A stretch of 46,771 nt of DNA from Bacteroidota bacterium (GCA_037133915.1 JBAXND010000007.1:68085-114855), one strand, 5' to 3'. Numbered from the stretch's first letter, positions 1 to 10,377 are shown. Numbers and translations are program-made. The notes: generated from the sequence alone by a model not told the origin.

Positions 1-31
1 AGCAGCCATTAACACTTAAATAACGGAATTT

Positions 32-3000
32 ATGAAAAATACTGAACACACTCCACGCCTTAAAAAAATCGTTTTAAGCGCTTTGCTCATCTCATTTATT
101 TTAACTGTCAATCCGGCAAAAGCTCAATCGTCGCTGAGTAAAGGATGGAGCAGTTTCGGTATCAATGACCTTGATGATGCCCGAACAGAATTCAAAGAAG
201 CCACCGCTGATCCGGGTTCGGCCGCAGAGGCACACTTGGGCCTGGCGCTGGTGGCATCATATTTTGCCGATGATAAAACGTCATTCACAGAATTTGTAAA
301 TTTCTATAACCTGTCTACCGATCCGTATCCCTATACATATGCGTTATGGAATACTTTTGTAGATATTGGCCTCAGCTCTGCAAATCCCGCAAAAGAAAAA
401 TTCATTAAACAAGTGGCCGAGAATCCAAAAATAGAAGGCACAATCAGGGCCATGGCACATTCAACTTTGGGGTGGTACTATCGCAACATCCGCAAATTCA
501 AAGAATCGCAGGCCGAATTCGATAAAATGGGTGCAATAACAAAGTGGCAGGCTACCGGAAGTTTTGAAAACATGTCGGGTTGCGGATTTGACAAGTCTTA
601 TGACCCGATTCTTTTCCCCAATGAAGACAAGGTTTTCAAGAATAAGTACAATGCTGAAATTCGATGGTTCGACTTACCAAAAGTTCGTCAGGATAATTGG
701 GTTGACCTCACGGACTACTTCTTTGCGGATGACGCCATAGTTTTTGCTCAGACCTTTCTTCAATGCGCTTCAGATAAGGAAGTACAATTACGTATAGGAA
801 CATCGGGGTCAGTAAAAGCATGGCTCAATGACCAGCTTGTAATTTCCGAAGTGGAAGAACGCAATAACGATGTGGACACTTACATTGTGAAGCTAAAATT
901 GAATAAAGGCAATAACCGCCTGCTGCTTCAGATTGGCGCAAGCGATATTCAACGCTTTAATTTCATGGTAAGGATAACAGATGACAGCGGAAATCCAATT
1001 CCTGATATCAAAGCCGACACTCGCGACAAAAATTATAAATCGCTTGAAACAAAAGTGGAAAAAGTTGAGAATTTTGCGGAAAGCTATTTCAAAGATTATG
1101 TTCAGAAGCAACCCAACAGCTTACTTGGGCAATTGCTGCTCTCGGTGACCTATCTGCACAGTGAAAAGACGTATGAGGCGCGCAAGGTACTGTTGAAGGC
1201 AAAGGAAATTGCTCCAAAGTGCAGTTATGTTTTGTATAAGCTCATCAGTGTTTATGATTCCGAAAAAGACTATACCGATGTATCATCCGCGCTGGAATGG
1301 CTTAAAGCAAATGACCCGGAGAGCTACCTGTCGCTGTTACTGCTATATCAAGAGCAAATAGACAAGGAAAATTATATCAAAGCGAGTGAATACCTTGATA
1401 AGCTGGAGAAAATTGCAGGCGAAGACGAAACCACGCTTCAAAAACGGATAGAGCTTACGGCACTAAAAAATGAGCAGGAAAACCTCACAAAAATGATTGA
1501 CGAGGCTTACAAGAAATTTCCCAATAATTACACTTTTGTCGACTTCAAGCATTCCATTTTAAAATCACAAAAAAATTATAAAGCAGGGATTCCTCTTTTG
1601 AAGAAGTATCTGAAAACACATTACCGCAATGATGTAATGGAAGAGCTTGCCGGTGATTATTTTAATTCAGGGATGGTTCAGGAAGGTGTGAATATATACT
1701 CAACACTGGTGCAGATGAATCCCTCAAATTCAAACTATACCCGGATAATGGGCAATATTTATTTTAGTCTGCAAATATATACCGAGGCCGAAAAGTGGTA
1801 TAAAAAAACACTTGAATTCATGCCTTTTGCCGGATCGCGATGGGCTGATTTAGCCAAAGTATATGAGAATAAAGCCCAAACGGAAGACGCCGTTGATGCC
1901 TATGAGAAATCAATAGAATTCATGCCCAACGGTTATGAGAATCGCAAGAACCTGAGAAAAATCAAAGGTGATAAAGAAGTATTCGATTATTTTGAAAAAA
2001 CAGATGCGGAAGCTATCTATAAAAATGCACCTGACGCAAATGCATGGCCCGAAGACAACAGTCTGATACTGCTGAACAGTAAAGAAAAAGTGGTGTACGC
2101 CGAAGGAACGTCAGAAGAAAGACATATTTTAATTGTAAAAGTTTTTAACAGCGATGGCGTTGATTCATGGAAGACTTACAACATAGGCAAAACCAACATG
2201 CAGCGTTTAATTATTGAAAAAGTTGAAGTAATGAAAGCCAATGGTGGTAAGGTGCAAGCTGAGACCAATGAAACGCAGGTTGTATTTACCTCCCTCGAAC
2301 CGGGAGATGCTATTCACATTGAATACAAGATTGAGAATTACCTGACCGGCAAGCTGTACCCCTATTTTTACGATTATCACCGGTTCTCTTGCGGGTCGCC
2401 TATCCTTGACTCTAAATTCAGCCTGCTCATTGCACCAAAGATAAAATTCGAAACACGCTTTTCGAATAAAGAGATACCAAGCACATTTAAAGCGCTCACT
2501 GAATTCAACCTTTACACCTGGGAAAGCAAGAACAGCCCATCTATAAAGTATGAAGATAAAATGCCGGAGTTTTCGGATGTCGCAGATATATTATACGTTT
2601 CGTCGTTCCCCGACTGGAACTTTGTTTCAAACTGGTATTATGATATTTCATCCACAAAGGCAAAATCAGATTTTGAAGTAAAAGAAACCGTAAGCAAATT
2701 ATTTGAAGGCAAAGAGTCCCTGTCCAAACTCGAAAAAGTAAAAGAAATCTATAACTATATTGTGAACAATATCCGCTATAGTTCAGTATCTTTCAGGCAG
2801 AGCGGACTCGTCCCGCAAAAAGCGTCAACGGTACTAAATACCAAGATTGGCGATTGTAAGGATGTGTCAACGTTATTCGTTGCTATGTGCCGCGAAATAG
2901 ATGTGCCTGCCGGAGTGATGCTTGTTGATACACGCGACAACGGTGAAAAAGATTTGCTGCTGCCATCCATAGATTTCAATCATTGCATAGCTCGCGCCAC

Positions 3001-3796
3001 CATCGACGGCAAAAATTATTATCTTGAACTCACATCAGATTACATGCCTTTTGGCACAGTTGCATACTACCTGAACAATGCTCTTGCCCTTGATATTGTG
3101 AGCGAAAAGGATAGAACGAACGTAAAACTTGAACCGTTTAAATCTGAATCTCGTGCGCAAAATATTGTTTCCAGGATTACCAAAATCACCATCGACGGAA
3201 ACGATCTTAACATCTCTAAAGTAAACTATAAGACCGGAACCTGGGCCGCAAGCATACGCTCTACGTATCGTGACCTTGGCAAAAAAGAGCAGGAAAAAAA
3301 TCTGCTTGAAGCACTAACCGGTGAATACCCTAATGTGCAGCTGAACTCTTTTGAGTTTAAAAATCTCAAGAGCAACAAAGACACTGTTGAATACAGCTAT
3401 GATTATACCGGTTCCAACGCGTTGATGCAGGTAACCGGACTTTCGCTGTTTACATTGCCATGGGGTTCCAAGACGAACGCAAAGGATTTTATCTTCAATA
3501 AAAAACGAGAATATCCATATGACCTCTATCAGGCTGCTTTTGGTGATTCTGACGTTGAGACGATAACTATTACAATCCCGGCAGGACGCTATCTTGCAGA
3601 AACCCCAAAGACAATCAAATATTCTTGTTTTGCAGCCGACTATACGCTAACCTTTGCTGTTGTAAAAAATACGGTTAAAGCTACCAGAGAGCTCAAATAT
3701 AAGACTGACAAGATTCCACTTGACAAGATAAATGAATTTGCAGATTTCTACAAGAAAGTGGTGAGCGCTGACGGGAAACAGATAGCTATAAAATAG
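32..3796 (+). CDS. Exported TPR protein with DUF3857-like and transglutaminase domains
   Basis: A 1254-residue protein with an N-terminal signal peptide (basic start, hydrophobic stretch, ending near NPAKAQ at about residue 32). Helical TPR-like repeats occupy about residues 330-650. A DUF3857-like beta-rich domain follows (about 665-870), then a transglutaminase-like domain (about 890-1010) with a candidate triad: Cys942 in GDCKD, His984 in DFNHC, and Asp1003 in LELTSD. Bacteroidota commonly carry DUF3857/transglutaminase proteins of this type; the substrate is unknown. The protein probably acts in the periplasm or on the outer surface. The start is only 31 bases from the window edge, so its promoter cannot be judged. 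It converges with the lipoprotein gene at 3809. Domain calls are confident; the biological role is not known. Confidence 0.85.
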   Translation: MKNTEHTPRLKKIVLSALLISFILTVNPAKAQSSLSKGWSSFGINDLDDARTEFKEATADPGSAAEAHLGLALVASYFADDKTSFTEFVNFYNLSTDPYPYTYALWNTFVDIGLSSANPAKEKFIKQVAENPKIEGTIRAMAHSTLGWYYRNIRKFKESQAEFDKMGAITKWQATGSFENMSGCGFDKSYDPILFPNEDKVFKNKYNAEIRWFDLPKVRQDNWVDLTDYFFADDAIVFAQTFLQCASDKEVQLRIGTSGSVKAWLNDQLVISEVEERNNDVDTYIVKLKLNKGNNRLLLQIGASDIQRFNFMVRITDDSGNPIPDIKADTRDKNYKSLETKVEKVENFAESYFKDYVQKQPNSLLGQLLLSVTYLHSEKTYEARKVLLKAKEIAPKCSYVLYKLISVYDSEKDYTDVSSALEWLKANDPESYLSLLLLYQEQIDKENYIKASEYLDKLEKIAGEDETTLQKRIELTALKNEQENLTKMIDEAYKKFPNNYTFVDFKHSILKSQKNYKAGIPLLKKYLKTHYRNDVMEELAGDYFNSGMVQEGVNIYSTLVQMNPSNSNYTRIMGNIYFSLQIYTEAEKWYKKTLEFMPFAGSRWADLAKVYENKAQTEDAVDAYEKSIEFMPNGYENRKNLRKIKGDKEVFDYFEKTDAEAIYKNAPDANAWPEDNSLILLNSKEKVVYAEGTSEERHILIVKVFNSDGVDSWKTYNIGKTNMQRLIIEKVEVMKANGGKVQAETNETQVVFTSLEPGDAIHIEYKIENYLTGKLYPYFYDYHRFSCGSPILDSKFSLLIAPKIKFETRFSNKEIPSTFKALTEFNLYTWESKNSPSIKYEDKMPEFSDVADILYVSSFPDWNFVSNWYYDISSTKAKSDFEVKETVSKLFEGKESLSKLEKVKEIYNYIVNNIRYSSVSFRQSGLVPQKASTVLNTKIGDCKDVSTLFVAMCREIDVPAGVMLVDTRDNGEKDLLLPSIDFNHCIARATIDGKNYYLELTSDYMPFGTVAYYLNNALALDIVSEKDRTNVKLEPFKSESRAQNIVSRITKITIDGNDLNISKVNYKTGTWAASIRSTYRDLGKKEQEKNLLEALTGEYPNVQLNSFEFKNLKSNKDTVEYSYDYTGSNALMQVTGLSLFTLPWGSKTNAKDFIFNKKREYPYDLYQAAFGDSDVETITITIPAGRYLAETPKTIKYSCFAADYTLTFAVVKNTVKATRELKYKTDKIPLDKINEFADFYKKVVSADGKQIAIK

Positions 3797-3808
3797 AAGG
3801 ACCAACAG

Positions 3809-4369
3809 CTATTCTTTCACCGGATATTTGTCGTCGAAGTAAAGCCAGAACATCGGTTTATAGCCCTTCACTTCACTGCTGTCGGTGTACATTGTAATAG
3901 CAGGGCACAAGCCCACTACTTTCTTTTCAAAGGTCAGTGCTTTCTCGTCGAGGTACCATTCTTCAAGAAACGTAATACGGTGCACATCGCGACGGTCAAA
4001 ATTCTCAACAATCACTGAGTCATATTCATCGTAAGGTGGGTTTGGCCGGGTGAGGCGAACGGTATCACGACGGTTGCCGATGGCTTTTACTTCCGACACG
4101 GTAAGCGGCTTATTGTCGTAATCGTAGGCTTTGATTTTTCCACTGTAAGCCATCTCAAAAATCCAGTTCACCAGCTTTTCACGTTTGGCGCCTTCCATAT
4201 TTTCTTTCCACCAGTCGCCTTCATCACCATAGGGACTTTTAATAAAAACGGGATACTGAATACGCTCAGTTAGTACCGTTTTATTGTCACTTTTCTTTTC
4301 ACCACCGCATGAGCACAGCATTATTGCAGGCAGCAGTACACTTACTAAAATCAAAATTTTATTATTCAT
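3809..4369 (-). CDS. Small lipoprotein, unknown function
   Basis: A 186-residue protein starting MNNKILILVSVLLPAIMLCS, with a lipobox (LCSC) that would make the Cys near residue 20 or 21 the lipidated residue, followed by GGEKKSDNK. The mature part is charged and contains the phrase TFLEEWYLDEKALTFEKKVV, which recalls small gliding-associated-type lipoproteins of Bacteroidota, but I cannot place it in a named family. It lies 12 bases downstream of the acyl-CoA ligase gene on the same strand and is probably co-transcribed with it. The substrate or partner is unknown. Confidence 0.75.
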   Translation of the reverse strand: MNNKILILVSVLLPAIMLCSCGGEKKSDNKTVLTERIQYPVFIKSPYGDEGDWWKENMEGAKREKLVNWIFEMAYSGKIKAYDYDNKPLTVSEVKAIGNRRDTVRLTRPNPPYDEYDSVIVENFDRRDVHRITFLEEWYLDEKALTFEKKVVGLCPAITMYTDSSEVKGYKPMFWLYFDDKYPVKE

Positions 4370-4381
4370 ATTCAGCGGGTG

Positions 4382-6169
4382 TTAAATTATTCCATTGCCA
4401 TTTGAAAACATTTTATGAATCACATCTTCGTATTTTTTAACGACGTAATTTCGTTTCAATTTTAAAGTCGGTGTAAGCTCGCCGGTAAACGTTGACCATT
4501 CGTTGTCCATCACTTCATAGCGTTTTATCTGTTCAGTCTCACCGAATGAGCCGTTGTAATAATCCACGACACGTTGAAATTTCTTCTTAACCAACGGATG
4601 CGTAATCATCTCGGTATTGGTAGTATATTCAATACCTTTGTTATCGCACCAGGCTTTCAAGTCACTGAAATCGGGCACAATAAGTGCTGCCGCGAATTTC
4701 TCGTTTTCGCCCAGCACTATAATATTATCAATGAGTGTCGACTCTTTGAATTTATCTTCGATTTGCCCGGGATTGATGTATTTTCCAAACGATGTTTTAA
4801 AAATCTCTTTTTTTCTTCCTGTCAGTTTCAGATTTCCCTGAGGAGTAACAATACCGATATCGCCGGTATGGAACCAACCCTCGTTATCAATAATGCTGCG
4901 AGTGAGTTCCTCGTCTTTGTAATAGCCAAGCATAATATTCGGTCCTTTACAAAGCACCTCTCCATCGGGAGCAATTTTCACTTCAACACCGGGCAAAATG
5001 GGTCCGACGGTACCAAAGTAATCTGCTTTTTTTGCAAAATTGCCGACAGCGATTACCGGCGAGGTTTCTGTTAATCCGTATCCTTCGAGTACCGGAATTT
5101 TAGCCGCCCAGAAAATCCGTGACAGCCTGGGCTGTAGTGCCGCGCCGCCCGAAACAATTACTTTGATATTATTACCCAGCGCCTCGCGCCATTTTTTAAA
5201 TACAAGCATATTCGCAATTCCCAACTGAAAGCCGTACCACCAACCGTTCTTACCATTTGGCTCATAGCGCAACCCAAGGTCAACAGCCCAGAAAAACAAT
5301 TTCCTTTTTACCTTCGGCAGCTTTCTGCCTTTATTGATAATGCGGTCGAAAATCTTCTCCAGCAATCGCGGAACTGTAGCCAATATATCGGCATGAATTT
5401 CTTTAATATTATCGGCAATGGTACCCATATTTTCCGCATAATAAACAGAAATGCCCAGGTACTGATACATGTAGTTTAACATGCGTTCATAAATGTGGCA
5501 GAGCGGCAAATAGCTGAGCGCTTTCCCTTCAGAACCGACGGGCGGAATAGGTGAAACAGCTAAAAAATTACTGATGATATTCGCGTGCGAAAGCATCACT
5601 CCTTTTGGTATTCCGGTTGTTCCCGAAGTATAAATCATGGTGGCAACATCATGCGTGCCAATGCTATCCTTTATCTGCTCCAGCTTGTCTTTTACCTGAT
5701 TTTGCCAACCTAAGCGTATCAACTCATTCAGGTGTTTGAACCCATGTAGATTTTTAAATGTGTAGATATCTTTAAGCGTTGGAATTCCGGGCAGAATATT
5801 TTCAATTTTCCGAAACATATCTTCGCCCGCAACGAAAACATAGGTAACCTCAGCGTGAGTAAGAATATATTTATAATCTGCTTCGCTGATAGTCGGGTAC
5901 ACCGGAACGTGTATCGCGCCCACCTGCTGAATGCCCATATCAAGGAAATTCCATTCGGGTCGGTTATAGGTAATTGTAGCTATTTTATCACCCTTGCGAA
6001 CACCGAGTGCCAGAAGCCCGTAACTGATATAATTCGAAATTTCAACGTATGACCGGGTGCTGTAACGTATCCACTCACCATCTTCCTTTCCGGCAAAAAC
6101 ATCTTCTTTGGGGAAATTTTTAAGATAACGCGGCAGCAGATCAAAAATTCGTGTGATATTATCCTCCAT
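4382..6169 (-). CDS. Long-chain fatty acid--CoA ligase (AMP-forming)
   Basis: A 595-residue ANL-superfamily enzyme that activates fatty acids with ATP and CoA. Visible motifs in order: the P-loop-like YTSGTTGIPKGVML (about residue 180), the YGLTETSP aspartate/threonine motif (about 365), GWFHTGDIG (about 430), and the hinge GRKKEIFKTSFGKYINP (about 455), whose lysine-rich end contributes to catalysis. Length and motifs fit the FadD15/FACS group of bacterial long-chain ligases (about 600 residues). It is cytoplasmic, possibly membrane-associated. It is followed at 12 bases by a lipoprotein gene and preceded by an SDR gene with a 61-base gap that holds its own promoter match. Chain-length specificity cannot be read from the sequence. 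Confidence 0.93.
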   Translation of the reverse strand: MEDNITRIFDLLPRYLKNFPKEDVFAGKEDGEWIRYSTRSYVEISNYISYGLLALGVRKGDKIATITYNRPEWNFLDMGIQQVGAIHVPVYPTISEADYKYILTHAEVTYVFVAGEDMFRKIENILPGIPTLKDIYTFKNLHGFKHLNELIRLGWQNQVKDKLEQIKDSIGTHDVATMIYTSGTTGIPKGVMLSHANIISNFLAVSPIPPVGSEGKALSYLPLCHIYERMLNYMYQYLGISVYYAENMGTIADNIKEIHADILATVPRLLEKIFDRIINKGRKLPKVKRKLFFWAVDLGLRYEPNGKNGWWYGFQLGIANMLVFKKWREALGNNIKVIVSGGAALQPRLSRIFWAAKIPVLEGYGLTETSPVIAVGNFAKKADYFGTVGPILPGVEVKIAPDGEVLCKGPNIMLGYYKDEELTRSIIDNEGWFHTGDIGIVTPQGNLKLTGRKKEIFKTSFGKYINPGQIEDKFKESTLIDNIIVLGENEKFAAALIVPDFSDLKAWCDNKGIEYTTNTEMITHPLVKKKFQRVVDYYNGSFGETEQIKRYEVMDNEWSTFTGELTPTLKLKRNYVVKKYEDVIHKMFSNGNGII

Positions 6170-6201
6170 AGTATTGAAATGCTTTTTTATTAAATATCAC
6201 T

Positions 6202-6209
6202 CAAAGTTA
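6202..6209 (-). promoter_or_regulatory. Bacteroidota -7 box upstream of acyl-CoA ligase
   Basis: On the minus strand this reads TAACTTTG, an exact match to the Bacteroidota TAnnTTTG box, 33 bases upstream of the ligase ATG at 6169. I see no clear -33 TTTG. It lies in the gap behind the SDR gene, which suggests the ligase can be transcribed independently. Confidence 0.5.
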
Positions 6210-6230
6210 ATGCTTTTAAACTTGAGATTC

Positions 6231-6992
6231 CTAAATTCCATTTTTAAAAAAGTTATGATTATTTGCCTGAGCTACAGGCGTTATCAAAATGTCATTCACA
6301 TTAACATGCGCAGGCAAATTGGCGATATAAAGAATAATTCCGGCAATATCATGAGCATGCAAAGGTTCATAACCGGCATAAATTTTTTGGGCAGCAACCG
6401 CATCGCCGTTCAGGCGTACCAGGGCGAACTCCGTTTCAACAGCGCCCGGAGCAACCTGCGTAACTTTTATACCGAAAGGAACGAAATCAATGCGCATTGC
6501 CTGAGTAAGCCCATCAACAGCATGCTTTGTGGCGCAGTAAACATTGCCACGGGCATATACTTCCCTGCCGGCAATGGAACCGAGGTTAATAATGTGTCCG
6601 CGTCGTCTAGCAATCATTCCGGGAGCAATAAGTCGGGTTACATACAAAAGTCCTTTGATGTTGGTGTCAATCATACGTTCCCAGTCATCAATTTCGCCTT
6701 CGTGCAACAAGTTCAATCCGGCGGCAAGACCGGCATTATTTATAAGAACATCCACTTCTTTCCACGAATCCGGGACATTTTCAATAGCATCGCGGGTTTC
6801 GGCAAGAGAAGAAATATCAAAAACAAGAGGCAGTATATCAATTCCAAATTCATTCCTTAGCTGAGTTGCCAATGTTTCAAGCCGGTCTTTACGACGGCCG
6901 CATATAATCAGGCGATTTCCGTCAGCCGCGAAATTCCGCGCTGTAGCTTCTCCAATTCCACTCGTAGCGCCTGTGATAAAAACTGTTCTCAT
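6231..6992 (-). CDS. SDR-family NAD(P)-dependent oxidoreductase
   Basis: A 253-residue classical short-chain dehydrogenase/reductase. It shows the cofactor motif GATSGIGEATA near the N-terminus (TGxxxGIG), NNAG at about residue 86, a catalytic Ser in LGSIAG, and the YxxxK pair in YCATK at about 150. CGRRKDRL after beta-2 suggests a preference for NADP. It resembles the YdfG-type 3-hydroxy acid/serine dehydrogenase subgroup, but the substrate cannot be assigned. It sits 10 bases downstream of the TonB-dependent receptor gene and is probably in the same transcript. Confidence 0.9.
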   Translation of the reverse strand: MRTVFITGATSGIGEATARNFAADGNRLIICGRRKDRLETLATQLRNEFGIDILPLVFDISSLAETRDAIENVPDSWKEVDVLINNAGLAAGLNLLHEGEIDDWERMIDTNIKGLLYVTRLIAPGMIARRRGHIINLGSIAGREVYARGNVYCATKHAVDGLTQAMRIDFVPFGIKVTQVAPGAVETEFALVRLNGDAVAAQKIYAGYEPLHAHDIAGIILYIANLPAHVNVNDILITPVAQANNHNFFKNGI

Positions 6993-7002
6993 GATTGTGT
7001 AT

Positions 7003-8931
7003 TTATTTCTTTAATCCTATGTTGCACACTAAACCGAAATTAATATTAAAACCGGGCATTGAAATATTTCCGTAATCAAAATACTCCGTATTAAAAATAT
7101 TGTTTGCATCCACTTTAAATTCAATTGGATTCAAATTCCATTTAAGTCCGGCATCAGCCAGAAACACAGGCTTCCATGAAGATTCCAGTCCTGAAGGAAA
7201 AGAAATATAAGAACCTTCGCGGGAATAATATCGCCCGCCAAGTGCCACGCTCAGATCTTTCATCAGCCGAATGTTCGCCGTAATTCCAAGGTTATGACGC
7301 AGGTAATCCAAAACGTAATATGAAATAAAATCCCCGCTATTTTTATTCATATCAAGATAGGAATATGAAGCATGAAGCCGTTCCACCAAACAATTCTCAT
7401 CACATATTTTATCAAAATCAAAATCCAACGACGCTTCAACACCCCAGGTATTGATGCGAGTGAGGTTTTCAGTATGCCATATTTTTTCGCCCGGCGTTTG
7501 TATCCAATCTATAAGGTTAAAGCTATAACGATAGAATACGGATGCATGCGCCTTTATCAACTTTTCAGCGTATTTGACGCCCGTTTCGCACGACCACGAT
7601 TCTTCGGGTTTAAGCTCGCTATTGCCAATATTTACAGGCCCTTTATAATACAATTCAGTAAATGACGGGAGTCGAAGTGATTTATTAACCGAAGCATAAA
7701 CACGCGAATTTTTTCCTACCCGTAAACTCAAATCAATTCCCGGATAGTAGTTGTATCCAAAGGCATCACTCCAATATAAAAGGACTCCTAAAGATGCCGA
7801 AAAGCGATGAATGCTGAGGTCGTGCCCAATAAAAATGTCAACATTTTTTCGTGCATCACTACGATTAAAAAAGCCTTTTGATTCCTGAGGTACGCTGAGT
7901 GTATCATCAAGCAAAACGCCTAAAACATTACTGAAAATATGTTCATAGGAATACTCTAATCCAACACTGCTGATGCCTGCCCGCGATTGGTACGAAAGAT
8001 TAAGTCCGGCATCAATAACATCAGACATATGATAATTATGATTGCGATACCATGATGGCGCTTCATTACGAAACAATTCAAAGCGGTCGTGATGACGGCG
8101 CCACGACACTTTAGGCTCAATCTTGAATCGTTTACCATATGAAAAATCAATGCTGCCCATTTCTGTTCGGGTAGCTTCATATTGATCGGGATATTTGGGG
8201 CTGTAAAATCCGCGTGCGCCAAATTCCTTATTCATCCAGCCCGCCGAAACACCTAATTTTCCATTATTCACGGCAATGTCACCACGATAATAGGCTTTGG
8301 CTGTTGCATAATCAGTATTCGCAATAAATCCATCACTGCTGTTACCCGAAAGACTGATATAATGATTTGATTTTCCTATGCTGAAAGATGAAGCAATCGT
8401 TCCCAGCAGCGTTTCGAAACTCCCATAAGACAAGTCAGTATGAATATTGGGTCCGGCACTATGACCGGTAATGATATTGATAACACCGGCAAAGGCATTG
8501 GGTCCGAAAATCCGGCTACCCGAACCCTGTAATATCTCAATTCGTTCAATATCGGCAAGGTCAACCGGGATATCAAGTTTGTGATGTCCTGTTTGCGGAT
8601 CATTCATACTGACGCCATTCAGAAGCACCAAAACCTGTTCAAAGGAGCTGCCGCGAATGCTGATATCTGCCTGCACATCGCCGGTACCACGCTTACGAAT
8701 ATCCGCGTTCAGCGCATATTTTAATAAATCATTGAGATTGCTGACCGGCATGGTCTCAATTTCTTTGCGGGTAATAACTTCCACCACCCTTGAAGCGCCC
8801 GACCATACAATGGAAGCACGACCGGCCTGAACTTCAACGCCACTGATATCAATGGTATCTGACTGGGCAAACACGTTCACCCATGAGCTTATAAAAAGCA
8901 GGATTGCAAAAAAAGTTTTATTCACCATCAT
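7003..8931 (-). CDS. TonB-dependent outer-membrane receptor (BtuB-sized)
   Basis: A 642-residue outer-membrane receptor with a signal peptide (MMVNKTFFAILLFISSWVNV, cleaved near FAQ). The plug domain follows (about residues 40-155), with IRGSSFEQVLVLLNGVSMND, the periplasmic IERIEILQGSGS motif, and FAGVINIIT. The remainder is beta-barrel with alternating aromatic strands, ending in FGLVCNIGLKK. It lacks the CarboxypepD-like N-terminal domain and SusD partner of SusC systems, so it resembles compact BtuB/FepA-type receptors; the ligand is unknown. Its start overlaps the end of the upstream membrane-protein gene by 14 bases, and the SDR gene follows 10 bases downstream, which indicates translational coupling within an operon. 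Confidence 0.92.
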   Translation of the reverse strand: MMVNKTFFAILLFISSWVNVFAQSDTIDISGVEVQAGRASIVWSGASRVVEVITRKEIETMPVSNLNDLLKYALNADIRKRGTGDVQADISIRGSSFEQVLVLLNGVSMNDPQTGHHKLDIPVDLADIERIEILQGSGSRIFGPNAFAGVINIITGHSAGPNIHTDLSYGSFETLLGTIASSFSIGKSNHYISLSGNSSDGFIANTDYATAKAYYRGDIAVNNGKLGVSAGWMNKEFGARGFYSPKYPDQYEATRTEMGSIDFSYGKRFKIEPKVSWRRHHDRFELFRNEAPSWYRNHNYHMSDVIDAGLNLSYQSRAGISSVGLEYSYEHIFSNVLGVLLDDTLSVPQESKGFFNRSDARKNVDIFIGHDLSIHRFSASLGVLLYWSDAFGYNYYPGIDLSLRVGKNSRVYASVNKSLRLPSFTELYYKGPVNIGNSELKPEESWSCETGVKYAEKLIKAHASVFYRYSFNLIDWIQTPGEKIWHTENLTRINTWGVEASLDFDFDKICDENCLVERLHASYSYLDMNKNSGDFISYYVLDYLRHNLGITANIRLMKDLSVALGGRYYSREGSYISFPSGLESSWKPVFLADAGLKWNLNPIEFKVDANNIFNTEYFDYGNISMPGFNINFGLVCNIGLKK

Positions 8932-10240
8932 CTCTCAAGAATCGTTCAAAAAATGGAAAGCGTCTTAAAAAACGTTCCTTATCAAATATCAGGAATAGCG
9001 CAATAATCAGAAAGGGAAGCGCCGGCACTTTATATCTTACAATGGCGCCAATTACAGGTGTAATAAGACCGGTAAGTGCCAACGTAAAAAGCGCGAAAAT
9101 CAAAGCAAAGCTCAGTATTCCCTTATTGACCGGTCTGAAATTTGCATAGATAAGGCAAACAACAGCAATAAAAATAATCATAATATTTTCAGCACCGGCA
9201 AGCAGAAATAAGGGCGAACCCGATTCAAAAATAAAGGGCCTGAACAGCACATTAAAAAATGCCTGAGGTGTATTCTTGAGCAAACTTATCCACGAATATT
9301 CGAGCGGCGCCATTCCAATGATACTGCCTGATTTTACTTCATTGGCAAGATTAATGAAATCGTGCTGTTTCTGAACTGCAATTGTAACAAAATCAAATTG
9401 TGGCAACAGATAATGCAGGTTTAATCCGGCTACCGCAGCAATCAAAAGCACTCCGCCATATTTCAACAGCGCGTGACGGTATGAAGTTTTAACACACCAA
9501 ACATGCGCAATAAGCAGTGGAAAAAGTGTTGCCACCACATAGAATTTAACGTAAAGCAGAAGTATTGTAGACGCAAATAGCCAGAGAAAACTTTTGATAC
9601 GCTCCTTACCGCGCACAAGGCAATCAGTATAATAAATCAGCATACCCATACCAAAAATCAGGATTCCTTCTTTAAGAACACCGGAGCCCCAAAAAAGAAC
9701 TGATGGGAGTAAAAAAACAGCGAAAAACAGTTCTCTCCGGCGGTCGCGCATAAAGGGCACAAAAAATTTATACAAGGCTACTAAACCGGTAAGAGAAAGA
9801 AAGCACATGAAAACCGTATGGACATTATAATAACCCAGGGAAAACACGCGCATCAGGGCATTTACACGAATAATTGTGTGACTGTCGTTGTATATATTAC
9901 TCTCAAAAACCCTGAACCAGTTATTCATCTGATGATAATACTGATTAAAATATGGCGTATCGTTTCCAATGCCGGTAATCATTTGAAAGAAGTCGCGTGG
10001 TTTTGTGAAAAGAGTATCATACATCACTTTACTGTCGTCAAAATACTTGAAAATATCGGCAGTATTGCGGTCGGTGTAATAATGACTGTAGATAATGTAA
10101 AGAACTACACCGGCGATTACTTTTATCAGAAATACAACCGAAACGGCCCTGGGAGAAAAACCGTCGATCTGAAAAAACTTCAATTTGTATATCAAAAAGA
10201 TAAAAAGTATACAATATAATATTGCTAGTATAATCTCCAC
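8918..10240 (-). CDS. Polytopic inner-membrane protein, unknown
   Basis: About 440 residues, with roughly ten hydrophobic segments separated by short charged loops, and a conserved-looking patch around YYNVHTVFMCFLSLTGLVAL and LLPSVLFWGSGVLKEG. The arrangement recalls polysaccharide polymerase or glycosyltransferase-type membrane proteins, but no catalytic motif is certain. I chose the GTG at 10240, which starts VEIILAIL. The longer frame begins at 10396 with a soluble-looking leader and would overlap the divergent PurL-like gene and its promoter. It is the first gene of the membrane protein, TonB receptor, SDR series. Function unknown. Confidence 0.7.
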   Translation of the reverse strand: MEIILAILYCILFIFLIYKLKFFQIDGFSPRAVSVVFLIKVIAGVVLYIIYSHYYTDRNTADIFKYFDDSKVMYDTLFTKPRDFFQMITGIGNDTPYFNQYYHQMNNWFRVFESNIYNDSHTIIRVNALMRVFSLGYYNVHTVFMCFLSLTGLVALYKFFVPFMRDRRRELFFAVFLLPSVLFWGSGVLKEGILIFGMGMLIYYTDCLVRGKERIKSFLWLFASTILLLYVKFYVVATLFPLLIAHVWCVKTSYRHALLKYGGVLLIAAVAGLNLHYLLPQFDFVTIAVQKQHDFINLANEVKSGSIIGMAPLEYSWISLLKNTPQAFFNVLFRPFIFESGSPLFLLAGAENIMIIFIAVVCLIYANFRPVNKGILSFALIFALFTLALTGLITPVIGAIVRYKVPALPFLIIALFLIFDKERFLRRFPFFERFLRDDGE

Positions 10241-10347
10241 AGTCGTATTTTTTCGGCACAAAGATAATGAAATTAAAAAATACGCTGTTTGAGCACATCC
10301 CGTTATGCAATTAATAAAAAGCCCTCCTTCTTTTAGTGCAATATTTC

Positions 10348-10355
10348 TACCTTTG
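10348..10355 (+). promoter_or_regulatory. Bacteroidota -7 box of the PurL-like gene
   Basis: TACCTTTG matches TAnnTTTG exactly, 22 bases before the ATG at 10378. A start site about seven bases downstream gives a leader of roughly 16 bases. This supports the ATG at 10378 over a longer reading frame whose start codon would lie upstream of the promoter box. Confidence 0.6.
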
Positions 10356-10377
10356 CGATAATCTGAAGAAGCGAATA

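Noticed and set aside
32..3796. The transglutaminase protein as a secreted cross-linking toxin
   Set aside because: The DUF3857 plus transglutaminase layout is a widespread chromosomal Bacteroidota family, and no toxin delivery or immunity feature is adjacent.
4574..5074. A 166-codon plus-strand frame
   Set aside because: Antisense to the acyl-CoA ligase, whose motifs are unambiguous.
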